Shown: one piece after another, positions 1 through 5,320 of the stretch
Layout of the letters: the number at the start of each line of letters is the position of its first letter
How positions within the stretch are numbered: position 1 is the first letter of the stretch
Assembly (NCBI GenBank): GCA_903960645.1
Contig: CAJCBN010000222.1
Coordinates: 1 to 6,391, forward strand
Origin: an uncultured Actinomycetes bacterium
GTDB taxonomy: Bacteria; Actinomycetota; Thermoleophilia; Gaiellales; F1-60-MAGs149
DNA length: 6,391 nucleotides
Direction of reading: 5' to 3'
Program-made: the position numbers and the translations under genes
The notes under the pieces: generated by a model
What the model was told of the DNA's origin: nothing
Seen by the model: the letters and a program-made list of their open reading frames with translations, nothing else
The model's database searches: none

Positions 1-15
1 CGGCGCCGCGTCCCC

Positions 16-1275
16 CTACGCGTCGATCAGCACCTGATCGACCATGACGGCCGCGACCGTCCGGTTCGTCGCCGGATCGATCAGGACCATGCTGCCCATC
101 GCGCGGTTCTCGGCGTACGGCTCCAGCACCAGGGGCTGTGCTGCGTGAAGGGTGATGATGCCAAGGTCGTTGGCCTCGAGGACGTCGGCGGGCACGTGCT
201 CCATCGTGTCCAGCTCCAGACGCTCCTGCAGCTCGTCGACGATGACCGGGACCGTGCGGGCTCCCTGCCGGGCCTCCAACCGCGCGGGCACGCGCAGCGG
301 CTGCTCGTCGAGCCAGGCCACCGTGGCGCGCAGGCGCGTCGCAACCTGCGGCGGAGTCGCGGCGAGCGCGATCACGTCGCCGCGCGAGACGTCGATGTCG
401 GTCTCGAGATGCAGCGTCACGCTCAGCGGCGCGGACGCCGCCTCGCGCTCGTCGCCGAGCACGTCGATGCGGGCGATCCGGCTGGTGGCACCCGAGGGCA
501 GTGCGACGATCTCGTCGCCCACCGTCACCACGCCGCTGTCGATGCGGCCGGCGAGGCCGCGGATGTCGTGCTCGCCGTCGTCGTGGCGGACGACCCACTG
601 GACCGGCATGCGGAAGGCCGTTTCGGCCACCGGCGGATCGAGATCGTGAAGCACCTCGAGCACCGTCGGCCCCTCGTACCACGGGGTCTCGGGCGAGCGC
701 TCCGTCAGGTTCACGCCGTTGAGCGCGGACAGCGGGATCGGCGTGATGCGCGGGCCGTCGATCGCGGCGGACGACGCCGTCAGCTCCTCGGCGATCTCGT
801 GGAAGCGCGCCTCGTCGTAATCGACGAGGTCGATCTTGTTGACGCAGGCGATGACGTCGCGGACGCCGAGCATGCCGCAGATCGCGAGGTGGCGACGGGT
901 CTGCGCCGTGGTGCCATTCTTGGCGTCGACGAGCAGGATCGCGGCGTCGGCGCCAGCAGCGGCCGTCACCATGTTGCGCGTGTACTGCACGTGGCCCGGG
1001 GCGTCGCCGAGCAGGATGCGCCGGCCGTTCGCGTCGAAGGAGCGATAGGCGACGTCGATCGTGATGCCCTGCTCGCGCTCGGCACGCAGACCGTCGGTGA
1101 GCAGCGCGAGGTCAATGCCCTTGCGGCCGCGCTTGCGGCTCGCCTCGGCCACCGCCTCGATCTGATCGCTGGTGAGATGGCCGGTGTCGTGCAAGAGACG
1201 GCCGATCAACGTGGACTTGCCGTCATCGACGGAGCCGACGGCGACCACGTGGAGCATGGGAGTGTCAATGGCCAT
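16..1275 (-). CDS. cysN: Sulfate adenylyltransferase subunit 1 (CysN, GTPase subunit of ATP sulfurylase)
   Basis: Regulatory GTPase subunit of the cytosolic CysDN ATP sulfurylase. It couples GTP hydrolysis to formation of adenosine 5'-phosphosulfate (APS) from sulfate and ATP. The 419-residue product shows all G motifs in order: P-loop GSVDDGKST (residues 14-22), GITID with the switch Thr (70-74), DAPGH (91-95), NKID (146-149) and SAL (183-185). The stretch DGLRAEREQGITID is typical of CysN and separates it from EF-Tu. Residues from about 220 to the end fit the two EF-Tu-like beta-barrel domains. The protein ends at the barrels, so no APS kinase (CysC) domain is fused, unlike mycobacterial CysNC. 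The ATG shares one base with the cysD stop (TGATG) and has no strong ribosome site, which suggests translation coupled to cysD. It is the last cys gene seen; the window ends 15 bases beyond its TAG stop, so further operon members cannot be excluded. Confidence 0.97.
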   Translation of the reverse strand: MAIDTPMLHVVAVGSVDDGKSTLIGRLLHDTGHLTSDQIEAVAEASRKRGRKGIDLALLTDGLRAEREQGITIDVAYRSFDANGRRILLGDAPGHVQYTRNMVTAAAGADAAILLVDAKNGTTAQTRRHLAICGMLGVRDVIACVNKIDLVDYDEARFHEIAEELTASSAAIDGPRITPIPLSALNGVNLTERSPETPWYEGPTVLEVLHDLDPPVAETAFRMPVQWVVRHDDGEHDIRGLAGRIDSGVVTVGDEIVALPSGATSRIARIDVLGDEREAASAPLSVTLHLETDIDVSRGDVIALAATPPQVATRLRATVAWLDEQPLRVPARLEARQGARTVPVIVDELQERLELDTMEHVPADVLEANDLGIITLHAAQPLVLEPYAENRAMGSMVLIDPATNRTVAAVMVDQVLIDA

Positions 1276-2186
1276 CAGAAGTACCCGTTCCGCTTGCGGT
1301 CTTCCATCGCGGCCTCGGAGGTCTTGTCGTCGGCGCGCGAGGCGCCGCGCTCGGAGACGTCGGAGTCGCGGGTCTCCTGGAGCACCTCGGCGACCGTGGA
1401 CGCCGTGGAGCGGATCGAGCCGGTGCAGGACATGTCGCCGACCGTGCGGAAGCGCACCGTCTCGGTGAAGACCGTCTCGTGCGGGTAGCGCTCGACCTCC
1501 TCGACCGCGGCGAGCAGCATGCCGTCACGCTCGAACACCTCGCGCTCGTGCGCGAAGTAGATCGATGGCAGCGCGAGGCCCTCGCGCTCGATGTAGGCCC
1601 AGATGTCGATCTCGGTCCAGTTCGACAGGGGGAACACCCGGAAGTGCTCACCGGCCCGCAACTTCGTGTTGTAGATCGTCCACGGCTCGGGGCGCTGGTT
1701 GCGCGGATCCCACTGACCGAAGGCGTCGCGGTGGGAGAAGAAGCGCTCCTTGGCGCGGCTGCGCTCCTCATCGCGGCGGGCGCCACCGAAGCAGGCGTCG
1801 AAGCGGTGCTCCGCGATCGCGTCGAGCAACGTCGTCGTCTGCAAGCGGTTGCGGCTCGAGCGCGGGCCCACCTCGTCCTGGACGCGGCCCTGGTCGATCG
1901 AATCCTGCACCGACGCAACGATCAGTCGCTCGTCGAGCTCCGCCACGTAGCGGTCGCGGTACGCGATCACCTCGGCGAAGTTATGACCCGTATCGACGTG
2001 CATCAGCGGAAACGGCAGGCCGGCCGGCGCGAAGGCCTTGACGGCCAGATGGGCGAGGACGATCGAGTCCTTGCCGCCGCTGAACAAGAGGACGGGGCGC
2101 TCGCACTCAGCGGCACACTCGCGGATGACGTGGACGGCCTCAGCCTCGAGGACGTCGAGGGTACCGAGCTCGGTGAGGGTGGTCAT
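1275..2186 (-). CDS. cysD: Sulfate adenylyltransferase subunit 2 (CysD, catalytic subunit of ATP sulfurylase)
   Basis: Catalytic subunit that adenylates sulfate to APS, working with CysN. The product is 303 residues, the usual CysD length. It carries the PP-loop SGGKDS (residues 36-41) for ATP pyrophosphate binding, HVDTGHNF (63-70), FGGARRDEERSRAKER (133-148), the FPLSNWTEIDIW segment (185-196), FRTVGDMSCTG (246-256) and the family-typical end KRNGYF. The ATG at 2186 is chosen because MTTLTELG begins the conserved N-terminus and GGAG lies 8 bases upstream. The frame stays open for about 300 more bases upstream, but that extension lies over the permease gene and has no CysD character. The ATG overlaps the permease stop (ATGA), and the stop overlaps the cysN start. 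This placement within an unbroken cys operon leaves little doubt about the role. Confidence 0.97.
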   Translation of the reverse strand: MTTLTELGTLDVLEAEAVHVIRECAAECERPVLLFSGGKDSIVLAHLAVKAFAPAGLPFPLMHVDTGHNFAEVIAYRDRYVAELDERLIVASVQDSIDQGRVQDEVGPRSSRNRLQTTTLLDAIAEHRFDACFGGARRDEERSRAKERFFSHRDAFGQWDPRNQRPEPWTIYNTKLRAGEHFRVFPLSNWTEIDIWAYIEREGLALPSIYFAHEREVFERDGMLLAAVEEVERYPHETVFTETVRFRTVGDMSCTGSIRSTASTVAEVLQETRDSDVSERGASRADDKTSEAAMEDRKRNGYF

Positions 2187-3064
2187 GCGGGCAGCTCCGG
2201 ATGGGTGTGGCGGACACGGCGGTACATCACGGCGACGCCGACGGCGACCACGACGAACCATACGACGAGGGCGGCGGGCGGCAGCGGCAGCCCGGCCTTG
2301 ACGGCGAGTGAGCCGGCAGCGGCGAGCAGGACGCCGGCGAGGGCGCAGCGCAGCGCCAGTGCGGGCAGGCGGACCGAGACGCGTGTGCCGATCAGGACAC
2401 CGGGAATCGAACCGAGCAGCAGGAGCCCGGCGAGGGCGAAGTCGACGTTGCCGAGGATGATGTTGCCGATCGACGCCGCCCACAGGAGCAGCGCGGCGTG
2501 GAAGACGTCGGTGCCGACCACGCGGTGCGGTGCGAGCTGGAACACGGCGATCAGGAGGAGCGCCAGCACGGCGCCGCTGCCGGCCGAGGTCAGGCCGAGG
2601 ACGAAGCCGACCAACGCGCCGGAGATGATCGCGGCGATCAGCTGGTGCGCCGGCGCCCGCTCAGGGCGCTGCGGCGGCGGGAACAGCGTCTGCCAGAGCA
2701 TCGCGATGCCGCAGATGGCAATGGCGATCGCGACGATGACGATCAGCGGCGTGTCGATCGCGAAGCCGATCCGTCCCTGGATGTAGTCGAGCAGGAAGAC
2801 GGCGCCGATCGCGGCGGGAATGCTGCCGAGCGCGAGCTGCAGCGAGAGGCGCAGATCCACGGTGCTGCGGCGGAAGTGGCTGGCGCCGCCGAACGTCTTC
2901 GTCACGGCCGCGTAGAACAGGTCGGTGCCGATGGCGCTAATCGGCGGCACACCGGCGACGACCACCAGCAGCGGCGTCATGATCGACCCGCCGCCGACGC
3001 CGGTCGCACCGACCAGCAGGCCGACGCCGAGACCGAACATGATCATCATCAGCTCGTGGTTCAC
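2183..3064 (-). CDS. TauE/SafE-family membrane permease (probable sulfate/sulfite or related anion transporter)
   Basis: Integral membrane protein of the TauE/SafE (formerly DUF81) family, 293 residues from a GTG start. The family's internal duplication is visible: GATGVGGGSIMTP (residues 19-31) followed by GTDLFYAA (46-53) in the first half, and GLTSAGSGAVLAL (157-169) followed by GTDVFHAA (184-191) in the second. Hydrophobic stretches lie near 8-38, 75-93, 106-127, 141-175, 186-204, 209-226, 236-256 and 263-280, with a charged linker at 130-140. The GTG at 3064 overlaps the cysH stop as GTGA, matching the other junctions; an ATG at 3049 is the alternative. An in-frame ATG at 3097 would extend back into cysH and is less likely. 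Family members export sulfite or sulfoacetate, or import sulfate, as proposed for CysZ in the Corynebacterium glutamicum cys cluster. Position between cysH and cysD supports a role in sulfur assimilation; direction and substrate are inference. Confidence 0.9.
   Translation of the reverse strand: MNHELMMIMFGLGVGLLVGATGVGGGSIMTPLLVVVAGVPPISAIGTDLFYAAVTKTFGGASHFRRSTVDLRLSLQLALGSIPAAIGAVFLLDYIQGRIGFAIDTPLIVIVAIAIAICGIAMLWQTLFPPPQRPERAPAHQLIAAIISGALVGFVLGLTSAGSGAVLALLLIAVFQLAPHRVVGTDVFHAALLLWAASIGNIILGNVDFALAGLLLLGSIPGVLIGTRVSVRLPALALRCALAGVLLAAAGSLAVKAGLPLPPAALVVWFVVVAVGVAVMYRRVRHTHPELPA
2195..2198 (-). promoter_or_regulatory. Ribosome binding site of cysD
   Basis: GGAG on the minus strand ends 8 bases before the cysD ATG and lies inside the last codons of the permease gene. 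It supports the ATG at 2186 and suggests that cysD can be initiated on its own as well as by coupling from the upstream gene. Confidence 0.6.
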
Positions 3065-3750
3065 CCGAGCGGACCGCCCGCCGGGTGAAGGCCGCACTCA
3101 GTCTTCTCCGAGTTGGACCAGCGGCCCTCGCGGCCGGCCCCGGGCTTGGTGCAGTGGGTGCAGCCGATCGAGGCGTAGCCCTGCTCGTGCAGCGGGTTGA
3201 CCAGCAGCTCGCGCTCGCGGATGCAGGCCCAGACGTCGTCCTCGGTCCAGTCGGCGAGCGGGCTGAACTTCCAGATGCCGCGTACCTCGTCGTACTCGAC
3301 CTTCGGCGTATTCGCCCGCGTCGGCGCCTGATCACGGCGAATGCCGGTGATCCACGCATCGAGCTGGCCGAGGGCGCGCCCAAGCGGCTCCACCTTGCGG
3401 AGCCCGCAGCAGGCGTTGGGGTCGCGCTCCCAGAGCGCGTCGCCGTGCTCGGCGGCCTGCTGCTCGAGGGTGGGGCCGCGGAAGGCCTCGATCTCGATGC
3501 CGTAGCGCTCCTCAACCGCGCGCCAGGTGGCGTAGGTCTCGGGGAACAGCACGCCGGTGTCGAGGGCGAAGACGCGGGCATCGGGACGCGCCGTGAGGAC
3601 GAGCTCAAGCAGCACCGCCTCTTCCTGCTGGAACGAGCAGGCCAGCGCGATCTGCGGATGGAACGCCTCGAGGGCGGCGGCGATCAGCTCCGCAGCGGTG
3701 AGGGACTCGGCCTCAGCGGGCGAGAAGGGAAGCGGACTGGAAGGGGTCAC
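3061..3750 (-). CDS. cysH: Assimilatory APS reductase, iron-sulfur type (CysH)
   Basis: Reduces APS to sulfite and AMP with electrons from thioredoxin or a similar donor in the cytosol. The 229-residue product carries the PP-loop-derived segment ACSFQQEEAVL (residues 37-47), LDTGVLFPETY (63-73), DPNACCGLRK with the first cysteine pair (C114-C115), TGIRRDQ (135-141), FSPLADWTEDDVW (162-174), SIGCTHCTKP with the second pair (C197, C200) and the catalytic ECGLH (C219). The CC and CxxC pairs ligate a [4Fe-4S] cluster and mark the APS-using enzymes; E. coli-type PAPS reductases lack them. The GTG at 3750 is chosen because GAGAG lies 6 bases upstream and it gives the usual length. An ATG at 3870 would add 40 residues encoded by the AT-rich promoter region, without family similarity. 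The stop overlaps the permease start. As first gene of the cys operon it probably sits directly behind the promoter. Confidence 0.95.
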   Translation of the reverse strand: MTPSSPLPFSPAEAESLTAAELIAAALEAFHPQIALACSFQQEEAVLLELVLTARPDARVFALDTGVLFPETYATWRAVEERYGIEIEAFRGPTLEQQAAEHGDALWERDPNACCGLRKVEPLGRALGQLDAWITGIRRDQAPTRANTPKVEYDEVRGIWKFSPLADWTEDDVWACIRERELLVNPLHEQGYASIGCTHCTKPGAGREGRWSNSEKTECGLHPAGGPLG

Positions 3751-3756
3751 GGTGGT

Positions 3757-3761
3757 CTCTC
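3757..3761 (-). promoter_or_regulatory. Ribosome binding site of cysH
   Basis: GAGAG reads on the minus strand 6 bases before the GTG at 3750. It is the only ribosome-site-like sequence near any candidate start of this frame, so it decides the cysH start against the upstream ATG codons at 3870 and 3864. Confidence 0.6.
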
Positions 3762-3786
3762 TGGTACTGGAAGCGGTCTGCTCCGT

Positions 3787-3846
3787 CCAAGTTCTAAAAG
3801 AATACCTTATGTCCTGCAAAAGTATTACTGATAATAGTTCGTTATG
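3787..3846. promoter_or_regulatory. AT-rich promoter/operator region upstream of the cys operon
   Basis: About 60 bases of clearly AT-rich sequence stand out from the GC-rich surroundings, just upstream of cysH and between two divergent genes. Minus-strand -10 candidates are TATTCT (plus-strand 3799-3804, leaving a leader of roughly 40 bases to the GTG) and TATTAT (3831-3836). A plus-strand candidate is GATAAT (3830-3835). No convincing -35 box is seen for any of them. The stretch 3821-3838 is an imperfect dyad with arms TATTA (3823-3827) and TAATA (3832-3836). Part of it, AGTATTACT (3821-3829), is itself a 9-base palindrome. AATAC (3801-3805) also pairs with GTATT (3822-3826). A sulfur-responsive repressor or activator could bind here; which regulator family is unknown. 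Confidence 0.5.
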
Positions 3847-3882
3847 CGCGGACGCTAGCGGCATTCGCATCGCGATTCGCTG

Positions 3883-3904
3883 CGGGGCGCGCCGACGCGC
3901 CCCG
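3883..3904. repeat. Perfect 9-bp inverted repeat upstream of the aminotransferase gene
   Basis: CGGGGCGCG (3883-3891) and CGCGCCCCG (3896-3904) are exact inverted copies separated by CCGA. The repeat ends one base before a -10-like hexamer and 7 to 13 bases before the candidate GTG starts. In DNA it could be an operator covering the space where RNA polymerase binds; in RNA it would form a very stable hairpin next to the start codon. No T-run follows on either strand, so an intrinsic terminator is unlikely. Confidence 0.6.
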
Positions 3905-3905
3905 A

Positions 3906-3911
3906 TATGGT
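3906..3911 (+). promoter_or_regulatory. Possible -10 element of a leaderless aminotransferase transcript
   Basis: TATGGT matches the TANNNT pattern and ends 6 bases before the GTG at 3918. Transcription would then begin at or near that codon, giving an mRNA without a 5' leader. No Shine-Dalgarno sequence is present and no -35 box is recognisable. The GATAAT at 3830-3835 is a competing -10 that would give a leader of about 70 bases. Confidence 0.35.
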
Positions 3912-5099
3912 GTGGCGGTGAGCGATTTCCCCCATTACTCGCCGCTTTCCCTGCGCCTGTCCGACGAGCCCGACCCGGCTTGGAAGGTGCATACGATCGC
4001 CGTCAACCGCAAGGCCGCCGGCGAGGACGTGATCGTTCTGTCGATCGGCGAGCCCGACTCGCCGCCGCCGCCCGCCGTGCTGGCCGAGATCGAGGCGTCG
4101 ATCGCTCGCGGTCGCACGCGCTACTCCAATGCGCGCGGCGAGGACAACGTGATCGAGGCGATCTGCCGCTACACGTCGAAGCAGGCGGGCCGCACGATCG
4201 AACCCGACATGGTCAACTTCTTCCCCGGTGCGCAGACCGCGCTGTTCGGAATGCTGATGACGATCGTCGGCCCCGGCGACGGGCTGATCGTGCCCGAGCC
4301 GTTCTACGCGCCGTACACACAGGTGCTCGGCGCGACCGGCGTTGAGGTCGGCCACATCGCCCTCAAGCCGGAGCACGACTTCCACCCGTCGATTGATGAG
4401 CTGCGCGCTGCGATCACGCCGCGCACCCGCGCGATGGTGATCACCAACCCGCATAACCCGACCGGCGCGGTGCTCACGCGCGACGAGCTGATGGCGATCG
4501 CCGAGCTCTGCCGTGAGCACGACATGTGGCTCGTGGCCGACGAGGTCTACAACGAGTTCATCTACACCGGCGAGTTCACCAGCATTCTCGCCCTCGAGGG
4601 CTACGAGGATCGCACGATCGCGCTCGGCACGCTCTCGAAGTCGTACGCCATGACCGGCTTCCGCCACGGCTGGGCCGTCGGCCCCGCGGCCGTCGGCGCC
4701 CGTGCCGCCGTGCTGCTCGAGGCGATGCTATTCGGCTGCGTCCAGTTCATCCAGGACGCCGGCGCGGTCGCGCTGTCCGACGGCGGCGCGTTCCCCCGCG
4801 CCGAGCGCGCGAAGTACCTGCGCCGCCTCGATCTGATCATGGCCGAGCTCGAAGGTGCCGCCACGATTTCACCGCGCCGCCCCGAGGCCGGTATGTTCGT
4901 GATGATCGATATCCGCCCGACCGGTCTCGACGCCGAGACCTTCGCACTGCGTCTGCTCGACGAAGAGAAGGTGGCCGTGCTGCCCACGCACACGTTCGGG
5001 CCGTCCGGTGCTGGGCACGTGCGCATCTCGCTCGGCATGGATGACGACACGCTGGTCGAAGCCGCGCGTCGTATTCGCCGCTTCGCCGACGCGCTCTAG
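3912..5099 (+). CDS. Class I/II PLP-dependent aminotransferase, AruH-like (arginine:pyruvate transaminase-like)
   Basis: Fold-type I aminotransferase of 395 residues, normal for the aspartate aminotransferase superfamily, likely cytosolic. Visible motifs: SIGEPD (residues 44-49), PGAQTALF (105-112), NPHNPTG (179-185) with the cofactor-ring Asn182, ADEVY (209-213) with the Asp that contacts the PLP nitrogen, LSKSYAMTGFRHGW (241-254) with the Schiff-base Lys243 and phosphate-binding Arg251, and GHVRISLG (368-375) with Arg371 expected to bind the substrate carboxylate. From memory, the C-terminal GMFVMIDIRPTGL and AFGPSxAGH-like segments resemble Pseudomonas AruH, which transfers the arginine amino group to pyruvate; the true amino donor cannot be read from sequence. 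Starts are GTG at 3912 or GTG at 3918 (393 residues); neither has a ribosome site, and the second fits a leaderless transcript. The gene diverges from cysH; no arginine-pathway genes are adjacent. Confidence 0.9.
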   Translation: MAVSDFPHYSPLSLRLSDEPDPAWKVHTIAVNRKAAGEDVIVLSIGEPDSPPPPAVLAEIEASIARGRTRYSNARGEDNVIEAICRYTSKQAGRTIEPDMVNFFPGAQTALFGMLMTIVGPGDGLIVPEPFYAPYTQVLGATGVEVGHIALKPEHDFHPSIDELRAAITPRTRAMVITNPHNPTGAVLTRDELMAIAELCREHDMWLVADEVYNEFIYTGEFTSILALEGYEDRTIALGTLSKSYAMTGFRHGWAVGPAAVGARAAVLLEAMLFGCVQFIQDAGAVALSDGGAFPRAERAKYLRRLDLIMAELEGAATISPRRPEAGMFVMIDIRPTGLDAETFALRLLDEEKVAVLPTHTFGPSGAGHVRISLGMDDDTLVEAARRIRRFADAL

Positions 5100-5159
5100 C
5101 GCCGGCCAAACGAGGGCTTCAGGATGGGCTGCCCCTGGAGGCGGCTGGCGCAAGTTGCA

Positions 5160-5187
5160 CCGACGCCATGGCCCGCTTTGGCGTCGG
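5160..5187. repeat. Hairpin after the aminotransferase gene (weak terminator candidate)
   Basis: CCGACGCC (5160-5167) and GGCGTCGG (5180-5187) form a perfect 8-bp stem with a 12-base loop, about 60 bases past the aminotransferase stop. No T-run follows on the plus strand. It may stabilise the 3' end or aid termination. The rest of the 221-base gap (5100-5320) holds no convincing gene or RNA; a shorter 5-bp stem (ATGCC 5274-5278 with GGCAT 5286-5290) lies just before the next gene. Confidence 0.35.
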
Positions 5188-5307
5188 CTTCGGCGGGCGT
5201 CGTGCGCGTCAGGACGCTGCCCCCGCGGCGATCGCGACCAGCAGGACGAGTGCCCCAAGATCCGGACGAGCAGATGCCGGTCGGAGGCATACCCACAGCC
5301 CGTCCGC

Positions 5308-5313
5308 CATACT
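5308..5313 (+). promoter_or_regulatory. Possible -10 element of a leaderless serine hydrolase transcript
   Basis: CATACT matches four of six positions of TATAAT and ends 7 bases before the GTG at 5321. No Shine-Dalgarno sequence is seen. Together with the similar arrangement at 3906-3918, this points to leaderless initiation. No -35 box is evident. Confidence 0.35.
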
Positions 5314-5320
5314 GGTTCTA

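Noticed and set aside
145..1488. Long open plus-strand frame (447 codons) opposite cysN and the end of cysD
   Set aside because: Its product is low-complexity, rich in Arg, Asp, Val and His, with no recognisable domain. It is the usual antisense shadow of GC-rich coding sequence whose true frame is cysN/cysD.
2187..2483. Upstream in-frame extension of cysD over the permease gene
   Set aside because: The conserved CysD N-terminus begins at 2186 with a good ribosome site. The extension is Arg/Pro-rich and lies entirely over the permease.
1479..2786. Long open plus-strand frame (435 codons) opposite cysD and the permease
   Set aside because: It crosses two well-supported genes on the other strand and shows only compositional Arg/Ala/Ser-rich sequence.
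3751..3846. Riboswitch (SAM or similar) in the cysH leader
   Set aside because: The probable leader is only about 40 bases, too short for a SAM-I aptamer. I found no conserved aptamer core or terminator-like stem.
3751..3870. N-terminal extension of cysH to an ATG at 3870
   Set aside because: The added 40 residues are encoded by the AT-rich promoter-like region, have no ribosome site and are not part of the APS reductase family. GTG 3750 with GAGAG gives the normal length.
3855..4667. Minus-strand open frame (270 codons) opposite the aminotransferase
   Set aside because: It is an antisense shadow: compositional sequence with no motif, while the opposite strand has complete PLP aminotransferase motifs.
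5209..5310. Possible 33-residue minus-strand membrane microprotein whose last 16 residues (LGALVLLVAIAAGAAS) are hydrophobic
   Set aside because: Its ATG overlaps the hydrolase -10 candidate, no ribosome site was identified for it, and short Ala/Val/Leu runs arise easily from GC-rich DNA. Conservation in relatives would be needed to revive it.
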